Assembly: GCA_025964295.1 (NCBI GenBank)
Contig: JAOPZD010000117.1
Span: 1-5,849, forward strand
DNA length: 5,849 nt
Source of the DNA: Conexibacter sp.
GTDB lineage: Bacteria > Actinomycetota > Thermoleophilia > Solirubrobacterales > Solirubrobacteraceae
Direction of reading: 5' to 3'
This document shows, piece after piece, positions 1-5,849 of the stretch. Every line of letters starts with the position of its first letter. The stretch's first letter is position 1. The translations under genes were made by a program, and so were the position numbers. A model generated the notes under the pieces. That model was not told where the DNA came from. It did no database searches and saw nothing but the letters and a program-made list of their open reading frames with translations.

Positions 1-671
1 CCAAGCTGACGATGCCGGGCGCGCTGCTGGTCGGCGACTCGGCGGGCATGGTCGACACGGTGGCGCTCAAGGGCGTCCACCACTGCATCAAGTCGGGCAT
101 CCTGGCCGGCGAGGCGATCTACCACGCGCTGAAGAACGGGCAGACCTCGCTGGAGGCCTACGAGGACGCCGTCGAGGAGTCCTCGATCGGCAAGGAGCTC
201 TACGAGGTCCGCAACACCCGCCAGCCGTTCCAGAAGGGCTTCCTGCGCGGTGGGCCGATCGTCAACCTGGCGATCGCCACCAAGGGCAAGCTGCCCCCGG
301 GCAAGCTGGCGTGGCACAAGCAGGACCAGAAGCCGATGTTCATCGGCAAGACCAAGGACGGCTATCCCAAGCCGGACGGCAAGTACACGTTCGACAAGCT
401 GTCCTCGGTCTTCATCACGGGCAACGCGACCCGCGATGACGCGCCCAACCACATCCGCGTCCAGAAGAGCGTCCCGCGCGAGGTCGCCGAGACGTGGAAG
501 TGGATGTGCCCGGCCGGCGTGTACGAGATCCCCGACGACGCGCCGGAGCACGGCAACGTCGACGTGATCGTCAACTACACCAACTGCGTGCAGTGTGGCG
601 CGATCACCGCCAAGGGCGGTCGCCTGACGACGCCCGAGGGCGGCGACGGGCCGCTGTACCAGCAGACCTAG
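1..671 (+). CDS. Electron transfer flavoprotein:quinone oxidoreductase (ETF-QO/FixC-FixX type), C-terminal part
   Basis: The 5' end lies outside the window; the frame is open from base 3 and ends at TAG 669-671, giving about 222 visible residues. ETF-QO is a membrane-associated FAD and iron-sulfur enzyme that passes electrons from reduced ETF (fatty-acid and amino-acid oxidation) to the quinone pool. The visible part begins with the last piece of the FAD domain (LLVGDSAGMVD, then LKGVHHCIKSGILAGEAIY), continues through the quinone-binding region, and ends with a ferredoxin-like segment: YPKPDGKYTFDKLSSV, then CPAGVYEIP, then NCVQCG, then TPEGGDGPLY. All of these match the C-terminus of human ETF-QO in order. 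The oddity is the iron-sulfur motif: family members have CPAG plus CxxCxxC, but here the last cysteine is replaced by Ile (codon 603-605) and the segment up to PEGG is about four residues shorter. A FixC-FixX fusion is an equivalent description. Family assignment is secure; cluster type is uncertain. Confidence 0.9.
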   Translation, partial: KLTMPGALLVGDSAGMVDTVALKGVHHCIKSGILAGEAIYHALKNGQTSLEAYEDAVEESSIGKELYEVRNTRQPFQKGFLRGGPIVNLAIATKGKLPPGKLAWHKQDQKPMFIGKTKDGYPKPDGKYTFDKLSSVFITGNATRDDAPNHIRVQKSVPREVAETWKWMCPAGVYEIPDDAPEHGNVDVIVNYTNCVQCGAITAKGGRLTTPEGGDGPLYQQT

Positions 672-699
672 TCCCCCCGGGGACCTGGAGCAGAGCAGG

Positions 700-733
700 G
701 ACGGAGGGGCGCCTGAAAAGGCGCCCCTCCGTC
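700..733 (+). terminator. Intrinsic-type hairpin terminator after the ETF-QO gene
   Basis: A perfect 14-bp inverted repeat (arms 700-713 and 720-733) encloses the 6-base loop TGAAAA. It starts 28 bases after the stop codon. The stem is almost all G/C, so it would be very stable. Only a short, mixed GTTGCGG stretch follows, with no U-run, as is common for hairpin terminators in high-GC actinobacteria. A smaller inverted repeat, GTCCCC-CC-GGGGAC, sits at 671-684 over the end of the stop codon. The hairpin separates the ETF-QO gene from the exported-protein gene. Confidence 0.8.
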
Positions 734-764
734 GTTGCGGCGCGGCACCGCAACCGTTCGCCCC

Positions 765-770
765 TACGCT
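765..770 (+). promoter_or_regulatory. Possible -10 hexamer (TACGCT) of the exported-protein gene
   Basis: TACGCT fits the actinobacterial -10 pattern TANNNT and ends 15 bases before the ATG at 786. It lies just downstream of the hairpin terminator, where a new promoter is expected. No convincing -35 is seen at 17-bp spacing. The block CCCTACGCT resembles CGCTACRCT before rpmE and prfA. Confidence 0.4.
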
Positions 771-785
771 TGTTCCTTCAGACGG

Positions 786-1541
786 ATGCGCCGCACCTTC
801 CCCACCGCCCTGCTCGCGCTCGTCGCCGCCGCCGCAGCGGCCGCGCCCGCACACGCCGCCGACAAGGTCACGCTCTCGGCCAAGCTCGCCGCCTGCACGA
901 CGGGCGCCGACGAGGCCGAGCGGGCCGCCGTGTTCACCGGCTCGATGCCCGCCGCGAGCGCGACGAAGCGGATGCAGATGCGCTTCGTCCTGGCCCAGCG
1001 CACGGGCGCCGGGCCCAAGGGGATCTACAAGAAGGTCGTCGTTCCCGGCTGGGGCGTGTGGGAGAAGTCCGAGCCAGGGCGCCAGGGCTTCGTCTTCACC
1101 AAGCGCATCGAGGCGCTCGCCGCGCCCGCCGCCTACCGCGCGGTCGTCACGTTTCGCTGGTATGACGCCAAGGGCCACGCGCAGCGCACCGCCACGCGCA
1201 CCACGCCCGCCTGCGAGCAGCCCGACCCGCGCCCCGACCTCGTCTTCGGCGGCCTCGACGCCGTCGCGCTGGCCAACGACACCGCCGCCTACTCGGTGTC
1301 GGTCGGCAACGACGGCCACTCCGACGCGGTGCCCTTCGCGGTGACCGTGACGGTCGACGGCACGACCACCGACCCGGTCGTGCTCGGTCCGCTGGCCGCC
1401 GGCGACCGCGTCAGCCGGACGATCGCGGCCCCCAGGTGCGCGCCGGGATCGACGATCACGGTCACGATCGACGCCGCCAACGCGGTGGACGAGAGCGTCG
1501 AGTCCGACGACGTCGTGCAGCGCCCCTGCCCGCTGGCATAG
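786..1541 (+). CDS. Exported protein with a CARDB-like C-terminal domain
   Basis: The gene encodes 251 residues. I do not recognise a named protein. A TTG at 735 would add 17 residues in frame, but it falls inside the terminator/promoter region and would place an Arg-rich stretch before the signal peptide, so the ATG at 786 is chosen. Residues 1-24 are a classic Sec signal peptide: MRRTF, then a Leu/Ala-rich core, then a PAHA-A cleavage site. Residues about 27-145 form an unassigned domain rich in predicted beta strands. Residues about 148-243 resemble a CARDB (cell-adhesion related, bacterial) Ig-like fold: it opens with RPDLVFGGLDAV, has SVSVGNDGHSDA and LGPLAAGDRVSRTI in the middle, and ends with DAANAVDESVESDD, matching the family's typical D-x-N-x-V-x-E-x-x-E-(S)-(N/D) ending. 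Four cysteines (37, 143, 218, 248) could form one disulfide per domain. It has no lipobox, membrane anchor or catalytic motif, so it is probably secreted and may bind or adhere. It seems to be transcribed alone. Confidence 0.8.
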   Translation: MRRTFPTALLALVAAAAAAAPAHAADKVTLSAKLAACTTGADEAERAAVFTGSMPAASATKRMQMRFVLAQRTGAGPKGIYKKVVVPGWGVWEKSEPGRQGFVFTKRIEALAAPAAYRAVVTFRWYDAKGHAQRTATRTTPACEQPDPRPDLVFGGLDAVALANDTAAYSVSVGNDGHSDAVPFAVTVTVDGTTTDPVVLGPLAAGDRVSRTIAAPRCAPGSTITVTIDAANAVDESVESDDVVQRPCPLA

Positions 1542-1569
1542 CGCAGCGTTCCGGACGGTGGCATGACGC

Positions 1570-1575
1570 TACACT
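1570..1575 (+). promoter_or_regulatory. Possible -10 hexamer (TACACT) of the rpmE-DUF1385-prfA cluster
   Basis: TACACT fits TANNNT closely and ends 11 bases before the rpmE ATG at 1587. A start of transcription about 7 bases downstream would leave a leader of only a few bases or none. A weak -35 candidate, TTCCGG, is at 1549-1554 with 15-bp spacing. The only purine-rich stretch before the start codon (GGA at 1576-1578) would then lie upstream of the transcript. Confidence 0.45.
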
Positions 1576-1586
1576 GGACAGCGATC

Positions 1587-1802
1587 ATGAAGACCGGAAT
1601 CCACCCTGAGTACGTCGTTTCGCACGTCACCTGTACGTGTGGCAACGACTTCTACACGCGCTCGACGCAGGCCGACATCCACGTCGAGGTGTGCGCGCAG
1701 TGCCATCCGTTCTACACGGGCCGTCAGAAGCTCGTGGACACCGGTGGCCGCATCGACCGCTTCAAGCGCCGTCAGGCTCGCGCCGCCGGCACGAAGGACT
1801 AG
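1587..1802 (+). CDS. rpmE: 50S ribosomal protein L31, zinc-binding (C+) form
   Basis: The gene encodes 71 residues, the normal size for bacterial L31. The protein sits on the large subunit near the central protuberance and takes part in the bridge to the small subunit. The start at 1587 gives [10 protein letters not shown], the usual L31 N-terminus; an in-frame ATG at 1563 would overlap the likely promoter and add eight atypical residues. Cysteines 16, 18, 36 and 39 form the CxC...CxxC zinc site of the type A (C+) proteins, as opposed to the cysteine-free YtiA/RpmE2 form. The C-terminal signature [20 protein letters not shown] (40-59) is intact, followed by a basic tail. It is the first gene of the translation cluster, followed after 11 bases by the DUF1385 gene. 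I see no obvious Zur operator or L31 autoregulatory structure upstream. Confidence 0.97.
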   Translation: MKTGIHPEYVVSHVTCTCGNDFYTRSTQADIHVEVCAQCHPFYTGRQKLVDTGGRIDRFKRRQARAAGTKD

Positions 1803-1813
1803 CACCGCACACG

Positions 1814-2854
1814 ATGCCGGACGCACCGCGCCCCGCCGACGGCGCAGCAGTAGCCGTCGGCGACGGTGCGTTCGGTGACGCGCTCGTCGCTCAGCGCGAC
1901 GCCCCCGTAGGCGGCCAGGCCGTCCTCGAGGGCGTGATGATGCGCGGCGTCTCCACGTGGGCCGTCGCCGTCCGCGCGCCCCTGCCCGAGCAGCTCAAGG
2001 AGGGCGGGCTCGACGCCGAGGAGGTCCCGCTCGGCGAGATCGAGGTCGTCAGCCACCCGCTGACGTCCGTCCTCAAGAAGCACCGCCTGCTGCGGCTGCC
2101 GCTGATCCGCGGCGTCGTCGCGCTCGGCGAGTCGCTGGCGATCGGCTTCAAGGCGCTGGGCATCAGCGCCAACGCCCAGCTGCCCGAAGAGGAGGAGGAG
2201 ATCTCCGGCGGCGTCTGGTTCGGGACGGTCCTCGTCGCGATCCTGCTGGCGGTCGGCCTCTTCTTCGTCATCCCGGTCGGGCTGACCAGCCTGGTCAAGG
2301 ACCAGCTCGACTCGTCGTTCCTGTTCTGGCTCGTCGAGGGCGTCCTGCGGACCGGCATCTTCCTCGGCTACCTGCTGCTGCTCTCGCGCCTGCGCGACCT
2401 GCGCCGCGTCTTCGAGTACCACGGCGCCGAGCACAAGACGATCTCCTGCTACGAGGCGGGGCTCGAGCTCACGCCCGAGAACGCCCAGCGCTTCTCGCGG
2501 CTGCACCCCCGCTGCGGCACGAGCTTTCTGCTCGTCGTGATGATCGTCGCGATCTTCGTCTTCGCCCCGATCGGCCTGCCCGCCTGGTACTGGCTGGTGC
2601 TGACGCGCATCGTCGGCGTCCCGCTGATCGCCGGCATCTCGTTCGAGCTGATCAAGTTCGCGGGCAAGAACCGCCGTCGCGGCTGGGTCCGCGCGGTCAT
2701 GTACCCGGGCCTGCAGCTGCAGAAGCTCACCACCCGCGAGCCGGACCTGGACCAGCTCGCGGTCGCCATCGCCGCCATGAACGCCGTCCTCGCGCTGGAG
2801 AACCCGATGGGTGCCTCCGACGAGGACAAGGTGGGCATGGAAGTCGTGGCGTAG
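1814..2854 (+). CDS. DUF1385 family membrane protein (YqhQ-like, COG3872 'predicted metal-dependent enzyme')
   Basis: The gene encodes 346 residues of a widespread family without established function. ATG 1814 is the only plausible start: no in-frame ATG or GTG is seen before the conserved core, and it follows the rpmE stop by 11 bases. Conserved blocks appear in order: [13 protein letters not shown] (33-45), [13 protein letters not shown] (96-108), ALGISAN (114-120), [14 protein letters not shown] (201-214), HPRCGTSFL (231-239) and [14 protein letters not shown] (298-311). Four hydrophobic segments, at about 134-158, 168-190, 236-253 and 258-280, are predicted to cross the membrane, so the His/Glu/Cys blocks sit near the membrane face. 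H203, E206, H207, H231 and C234 could be metal ligands; that is inference from conservation, and no reaction is known. The first 32 residues are low-complexity and not family-conserved. There is no strong Shine-Dalgarno (AAGGA at 1794-1798 is 15 bases away), so translation may be coupled to rpmE. Confidence 0.9.
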   Translation: MPDAPRPADGAAVAVGDGAFGDALVAQRDAPVGGQAVLEGVMMRGVSTWAVAVRAPLPEQLKEGGLDAEEVPLGEIEVVSHPLTSVLKKHRLLRLPLIRGVVALGESLAIGFKALGISANAQLPEEEEEISGGVWFGTVLVAILLAVGLFFVIPVGLTSLVKDQLDSSFLFWLVEGVLRTGIFLGYLLLLSRLRDLRRVFEYHGAEHKTISCYEAGLELTPENAQRFSRLHPRCGTSFLLVVMIVAIFVFAPIGLPAWYWLVLTRIVGVPLIAGISFELIKFAGKNRRRGWVRAVMYPGLQLQKLTTREPDLDQLAVAIAAMNAVLALENPMGASDEDKVGMEVVA

Positions 2855-2864
2855 CTCGCATCGC

Positions 2865-2870
2865 TACGCT
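2865..2870 (+). promoter_or_regulatory. Possible -10 hexamer (TACGCT) before prfA
   Basis: TACGCT ends 10 bases before the prfA ATG, inside the 26-base gap after the DUF1385 gene. It shares the nine-base block CGCTACRCT (2862-2870) with the rpmE promoter candidate (1567-1575). No clear -35 is seen, and no Shine-Dalgarno site precedes the start. A small inverted repeat GTAGC/GCTAC (2851-2855 and 2863-2867) overlaps it. If active, it would give prfA a near-leaderless transcript in addition to read-through from rpmE. Confidence 0.35.
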
Positions 2871-2880
2871 CGGTCGTCGC

Positions 2881-3924
2881 ATGATCGAGTCCCTCGTCGA
2901 GCAGATCGAGACCCGCTTCGCCGAGGTCGGCCGCCTGATGACCGAGCCCGAGGTGATCGGGGATCGCAACCGCTACGCCGAGGTCGGGCGCGAGTACCGG
3001 CGCCTGGAGGCGCCGGCCAAGCTGGCCGAGGAGTGGCGCCACGCCTCCGACGACGCCGCCGGCTCGCGCGAGCTGCTGGCCGAGGGCGAGGACCCCGAGC
3101 TGCGCGACCTGCTGCGCACGTCCGAGGCGCGCATCGAGGAGCTCGAGGAGGAGATCCGGCTCGCGATGGTCGCGCCCGATCCCAACGACGACAAGAACGT
3201 CATCGTCGAGATCCAGGGCGGCGCCGGCGGCGACGAGGCCGGCCTGTGGGCCGGCGACCTCTACCGGATGTTCACCCGCTACGCCGAGCGCCGCGGCTTC
3301 TCCACCGAGCCCCTCGACGTCGGCGAGGGCAAGTACACGTTCTCGATCAAGGGCGACGGCGCCTACTCGATCTTCAAGTTCGAGGGCGGGACGCACCGCG
3401 TCCAGCGCGTGCCGGCCACCGAGTCCCAGGGCCGCATCCACACGTCGACCGCCACCGTCGCCGTGCTGCCCGAGGCCGAGGACGTCGACGTCCACATCGA
3501 CCAGAACGACCTGCAGATCGACGTCTATCGCTCCGGCGGCCCGGGCGGCCAGTCGGTCAACACCACCGACTCGGCCGTGCGGATCACCCACAAGCCGTCG
3601 GGTGTCTCCGTGGCGATGCAGGACGAGAAGAGCCAGCTGCAGAACCGCGAGAAGGCGATGCGCGTCCTGCGCGCGCGCCTCGACGAGCGCGCGCTGGCCG
3701 AGCAGCAGTCGGCCGCCGCCGACGCGCGCCGCTCCCAGGTCGGCACCGGCGACCGCGCCGAGAAGATCAGGACCTACAACTACGGCGAGCGGCGCGTCAC
3801 CGACCACCGCATCAAGCACACCGCCCACAACCTCGACGCGGTGCTCGAAGGCGAGCTGGACGAGTTCACCGCCGCGCTGCAGGACGACGAGAAGCGCCGC
3901 GGCCTCGAGGAGCAGGCGGCGTAA
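2881..3924 (+). CDS. prfA: Peptide chain release factor 1
   Basis: The gene encodes 347 residues, close to the usual 355-360 of bacterial RF1. RF1 reads UAA and UAG in the ribosomal A site and triggers peptide release. The codon-recognition tripeptide is PAT (178-180) within [16 protein letters not shown], which marks RF1; RF2 has SPF. The catalytic loop GGQ is at 222-224 within [19 protein letters not shown]. The domain order is normal: N-terminal helical domain 1 (about 1-100), domain 2 with PAT, domain 3 with GGQ, and a C-terminal part containing [18 protein letters not shown]. The ATG at 2881 gives the usual helical N-terminus ([13 protein letters not shown]) and follows the DUF1385 stop by 26 bases. 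There is no clear Shine-Dalgarno site. prmC, whose product methylates Gln224, follows after 12 bases, the classic arrangement. Confidence 0.98.
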   Translation: MIESLVEQIETRFAEVGRLMTEPEVIGDRNRYAEVGREYRRLEAPAKLAEEWRHASDDAAGSRELLAEGEDPELRDLLRTSEARIEELEEEIRLAMVAPDPNDDKNVIVEIQGGAGGDEAGLWAGDLYRMFTRYAERRGFSTEPLDVGEGKYTFSIKGDGAYSIFKFEGGTHRVQRVPATESQGRIHTSTATVAVLPEAEDVDVHIDQNDLQIDVYRSGGPGGQSVNTTDSAVRITHKPSGVSVAMQDEKSQLQNREKAMRVLRARLDERALAEQQSAAADARRSQVGTGDRAEKIRTYNYGERRVTDHRIKHTAHNLDAVLEGELDEFTAALQDDEKRRGLEEQAA

Positions 3925-3936
3925 GCCGCGCTGACG

Positions 3937-4779
3937 ATGGGCTCCCCCTTCGCGGGCGTCGGCGTGCGCGAGGCGCTGGACTCGGCGCTCGTCGCGCTCA
4001 ACGCCGCCCGGGTCGACACGCCGCGCCTGGACGCCGAGATCCTGCTCGGCCACGCGCTCGGCGTCGACCGCACCGCGCTGTGGCTGGACCCCGACCGCGA
4101 GGTCGCCGGCGACGCGGCGCGCTGGTTTCGCGACGCGATCCGGCGGCGCACCGTCGAGCGCGTGCCGGTCGCCTACCTCGTCGGCCACAAGGGCTTCCGC
4201 CACCTCGACCTCGCCGTCGACGCCCGCGTCCTGGTCCCGCGGCCCGAGACCGAGCACCTCGTCGAGGCGCTGCTCGACCTGCCGCGCGGCGTCCGCGTCC
4301 ACGACGTGGGCACCGGCAGCGGTGCCGTCGCCCTCGCGCTCAAGGACGAGCGGCCCGACCTGGAGGTCAGCGCAAGCGACATCAGCGCCGATGCGCTCGC
4401 CGTCGCGCGCGCCAACGCCCGGCGCCTCGGCCTGGCCGTCGCGTTCACGCAGGCCGATCTGCTCGACGGCGTCGACCCCGAGGTCCACGCGATCGTCTCC
4501 AACCCGCCGTACGTCCCCGACGGCGACCGGCGGGGGATCGCGCCCGACGTCGTGGCCCACGAGCCGCACGGCGCGCTGTTCGCGGGCGCCGAGGGCCTGA
4601 GCGTCATCCGCCCGCTCCTCACGCAGGCCGCGGCAACGCGCGCGCAGCTCGTCGCGCTGGAGGTCGGCGCGGGGCAGGCGCCCGCGGTCCGGGCGCTGGT
4701 GTCGGCCGCGGGGTTCCCGGACGTCGACGTCGTGACCGACCTGGCGGGCATCGAGCGCGTCGTCGTGGGGCGTCGATGA
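3937..4779 (+). CDS. prmC: Release factor glutamine N5-methyltransferase
   Basis: The gene encodes 280 residues (E. coli PrmC has 277). PrmC uses S-adenosylmethionine to methylate the glutamine of the GGQ motif in RF1 and RF2, raising release efficiency. The N-terminal helical substrate-binding domain (about 1-80) contains TPRLDAEILLGHALG. The linker VPVAYLVGHKGF (77-88) and VLVPRPETE (98-106) matches the family block 'P-x-A-Y-x-x-G...VLIPRPETE'. The SAM loop is VHDVGTGSGAVALAL (121-135), and the catalytic NPPY motif is at 189-192 (VSNPPYVPD). The ATG at 3937 follows the prfA stop by 12 bases without a Shine-Dalgarno match. A GTG at 3964 would also keep the whole conserved protein, so the exact start is not certain. 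The gene ends in an ATGA overlap with the next one, indicating coupled translation. Confidence 0.96.
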   Translation: MGSPFAGVGVREALDSALVALNAARVDTPRLDAEILLGHALGVDRTALWLDPDREVAGDAARWFRDAIRRRTVERVPVAYLVGHKGFRHLDLAVDARVLVPRPETEHLVEALLDLPRGVRVHDVGTGSGAVALALKDERPDLEVSASDISADALAVARANARRLGLAVAFTQADLLDGVDPEVHAIVSNPPYVPDGDRRGIAPDVVAHEPHGALFAGAEGLSVIRPLLTQAAATRAQLVALEVGAGQAPAVRALVSAAGFPDVDVVTDLAGIERVVVGRR

Positions 4780-5402
4780 TCACGGCCGACCAAGCCCACA
4801 CCTTCGAGCGCTGCATGGCGGTCGGCGGCGTCGCGGTGTTCGGCGCCGACACCGTCTACGGCCTCGCCTGCGACGCGGACACCGCGGACGCGGTGATGCG
4901 CCTGTATGCGATCAAGGGACGACGCCCCGACAAGCCCGCCGCGGTGCTGTTCTTCTCGCTCGAGCTCGCGCGGGCGGCCCTCCCCGAGCTGGGCCCGCGC
5001 ACCGGCGCGGCGCTCGAGCGGCTGCTGCCCGGCGCCGTCACGGTCCTGCTGCCCAACCCGGCGCGGCGGTTCCCGCTGGCCTGCGGCCCCGACCCGACGA
5101 CGCTCGGCCTGCGCGTGCCGGCCCTGGGCCCGGCGACCGCGGCGTTGAGCGCGGTGCGCTGGCCGGTGCTCCAGTCCAGCGCGAACCCGTCCGGCGGCGC
5201 GGAGGCGCGGCGTCTCGAGGACGTGCCCGCAAGGATCCGCGACGCCGCAGATCTGCTCCTCGATGCGGGGGAGCTCGACGGCACCGCGTCGACGGTCGTC
5301 GACCTGCGCCGGTTCGAGGACGAGGGCGCCTGGGAGATCGTCCGCCAGGGCGCCGTTCCACGGGGCCGCGTCGTCGCCGCCCTCGACGGGCTCACCGGCT
5401 GA
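4776..5402 (+). CDS. L-threonylcarbamoyladenylate synthase (YrdC/Sua5/TsaC family)
   Basis: The gene encodes 208 residues, the size of a single YrdC-like domain without the extra C-terminal Sua5 domain. The enzyme makes threonylcarbamoyl-AMP from threonine, bicarbonate and ATP, the first step of the t6A37 modification of tRNAs reading ANN codons. The start ATG at 4776 overlaps the prmC stop (ATGA), and a GGGG run lies five bases upstream. Visible family motifs: DTVYGLACDA (25-34), KGRRPDKP with the KxR pair K47/R49, LLPGAVTVLLP (83-93), GLRVP (111-115), the SxN pair S135/N137 within SSANPSGG, and GTASTVVD (169-176). The usual PT[D/E] before TVYG is GAD here, a departure at a normally conserved site. 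The symbols tsaC, sua5 and ywlC are all used for this family. Its place next to prfA-prmC is common in bacteria and supports the assignment. Confidence 0.93.
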   Translation: MITADQAHTFERCMAVGGVAVFGADTVYGLACDADTADAVMRLYAIKGRRPDKPAAVLFFSLELARAALPELGPRTGAALERLLPGAVTVLLPNPARRFPLACGPDPTTLGLRVPALGPATAALSAVRWPVLQSSANPSGGAEARRLEDVPARIRDAADLLLDAGELDGTASTVVDLRRFEDEGAWEIVRQGAVPRGRVVAALDGLTG

Positions 5403-5436
5403 TCGGGCACCGGCGCGGGCGTTCCCCAGCACGCCG

Positions 5437-5455
5437 TTGCGCGGTACATTGCGCG
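5437..5455 (+). repeat. Short direct repeat TTGCGCG upstream of rpiB
   Basis: Two exact copies of TTGCGCG (5437-5443 and 5449-5455) lie 12 bases apart, flanking the -10-like TACATT. Since 12 bases is close to one helical turn, they could form a protein-binding site over the promoter. They are short enough in GC-rich DNA to be chance. Confidence 0.3.
5445..5450 (+). promoter_or_regulatory. Possible -10 hexamer (TACATT) of rpiB
   Basis: TACATT matches TANNNT and ends 9 bases before the rpiB ATG at 5460. A weak -35 candidate, TTCCCC, is at 5422-5427 with 17-bp spacing. The 57-base gap after the Sua5/TsaC gene also contains a GGCGT/ACGCC inverted repeat (5418-5422 and 5431-5435), too short to call a terminator. 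There is no Shine-Dalgarno site before the ATG. Confidence 0.4.
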
Positions 5456-5459
5456 CCTC

Positions 5460-5849
5460 ATGGTGATCGCCGTCGGGTCAGACCACGCGGGCTACCACCT
5501 CAAGGAGCACGTCAAGGACGGGCTGCTGGCCGAGGGGCACGAGGTCGTCGACGTGGGCACCCGCACGCCCGAGTCCGTCGACTACCCGGCGTTCGCCCAG
5601 CACGCCGCCCGCCTGGTCAGCGACGGCCAGGTCGACCGCGCGGTGCTGGCCTGCGGCTCGGGTGTCGGCGTCGCGATCGTCGCCAACAAGGTCGCCGGGG
5701 TCCGCGCGGTCAACGCGCACGACCCGTCCGAGGTCGAGATGGCCCGGCGCCACAACGACGCCAACACCGTGACCCTCTCCGGCTCTCGCCTCGCGCCCCA
5801 GGAGGCCGACGCGATCGTCGAGCGCTTCCTCCGCACCGCCTTCGAGGGC
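5460..5849 (+). CDS. rpiB: Ribose-5-phosphate isomerase B, N-terminal 130 residues
   Basis: The gene runs off the end of the window; 130 codons are visible and the family is about 150 residues, so only the C-terminal tail is missing. RpiB interconverts ribose 5-phosphate and ribulose 5-phosphate in the pentose phosphate pathway and supplies ribose for nucleotides. The start at 5460 gives MVIAVGSDHAGYHLKEHV, the standard RpiB N-terminus, with the substrate-binding Asp-His at 8-9. Other motifs: VDYPAFA (40-46), the catalytic cysteine C65 in ACGSGVGVAIVANKVAGVRAV (CGTG in most members, so Thr to Ser here), and the ring-opening histidine H98 in ARRHNDANTV. The related LacA/LacB subunits and other RpiB-like sugar isomerases share this fold, but C65 with H98 fits RpiB. 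It probably has its own promoter in the preceding 57-base gap. Confidence 0.95.
   Translation, partial: MVIAVGSDHAGYHLKEHVKDGLLAEGHEVVDVGTRTPESVDYPAFAQHAARLVSDGQVDRAVLACGSGVGVAIVANKVAGVRAVNAHDPSEVEMARRHNDANTVTLSGSRLAPQEADAIVERFLRTAFEG

Noticed and set aside
1542..1586. Possible Zur operator or L31 leader structure before rpmE
   Set aside because: No Zur-like palindrome or stable hairpin is visible, and the encoded L31 is the zinc-binding form, which is usually not the Zur-repressed copy.
1637..1813. Upstream extension of the DUF1385 frame through rpmE
   Set aside because: The extra 59 residues are out-of-frame rpmE sequence; the ATG at 1814 follows the rpmE stop directly.
2449..4569. A 706-codon open frame on the minus strand opposite the DUF1385 gene, prfA and prmC
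   Set aside because: It is antisense to three clearly conserved genes, has low-complexity Leu/Ala/Gly/Val/Asp/Arg-rich content with no domain, and is the expected mirror of GC-rich codon bias.
2811..4775. A long upstream extension of the TsaC/Sua5 reading frame
   Set aside because: It overlaps prfA and prmC out of frame and is Arg/Pro/Gly-rich noise; YrdC-family homology starts only at the ATG at 4776.
4173..5432. A 419-codon minus-strand open frame opposite prmC and the TsaC/Sua5 gene
   Set aside because: Its composition is Arg/Ala/Gly-rich without motifs, and the opposite strand carries two well-supported enzymes.
5418..5435. Inverted repeat GGCGT/ACGCC as a terminator after the TsaC/Sua5 gene
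   Set aside because: The stem is only 5 bp with an 8-base loop and no U-rich tail, and such repeats arise by chance in GC-rich DNA.

Overview
This is a very GC-rich window with strong G/C preference at third codon positions. Every supported gene lies on the + strand. The codon bias, the gene order (rpmE, a DUF1385 gene, prfA, prmC, a Sua5/TsaC gene, rpiB) and a secreted alanine-rich CARDB-type protein suggest a high-GC actinobacterium, most likely of class Thermoleophilia (the Solirubrobacter/Conexibacter type). The lineage is inferred from general character and was not checked by search.

Layout. Positions 1-671 hold the 3' end of an electron-transfer-flavoprotein:quinone oxidoreductase gene, closed by a strong hairpin terminator at 700-733. 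At 786-1541 there is a stand-alone gene for an exported protein with a CARDB-like C-terminal domain. A compact block follows: rpmE (ribosomal protein L31, zinc-binding form), a DUF1385 membrane protein of unknown function, prfA (peptide chain release factor 1), prmC (release factor glutamine methyltransferase) and a Sua5/TsaC-type gene for the first step of tRNA t6A synthesis. These five genes are separated by 11, 26 and 12 bases and then overlap by 4 bases. After a 57-base gap the window ends inside rpiB (ribose-5-phosphate isomerase B).

The block is a translation cluster: L31 is part of the large subunit, RF1 ends translation at UAA/UAG, PrmC methylates the GGQ glutamine of RF1, and TsaC/Sua5 begins the modification of A37 in tRNAs that read ANN codons. 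DUF1385 is the one member without an established job; its place between rpmE and prfA hints at a link to translation or the ribosome-membrane interface, but that is guilt by association.

I see no mobile element, CRISPR array, RNA gene or clearly new system. The observations most worth a second look are a missing cysteine ligand in the iron-sulfur motif of the ETF-QO homologue, a recurring TACRCT-like -10 hexamer only 9-15 bases before four start codons that have no convincing Shine-Dalgarno site (suggesting very short or absent leaders), and a PT-to-GA change in the usual PT[D/E]TVYG motif of the TsaC/Sua5 protein.
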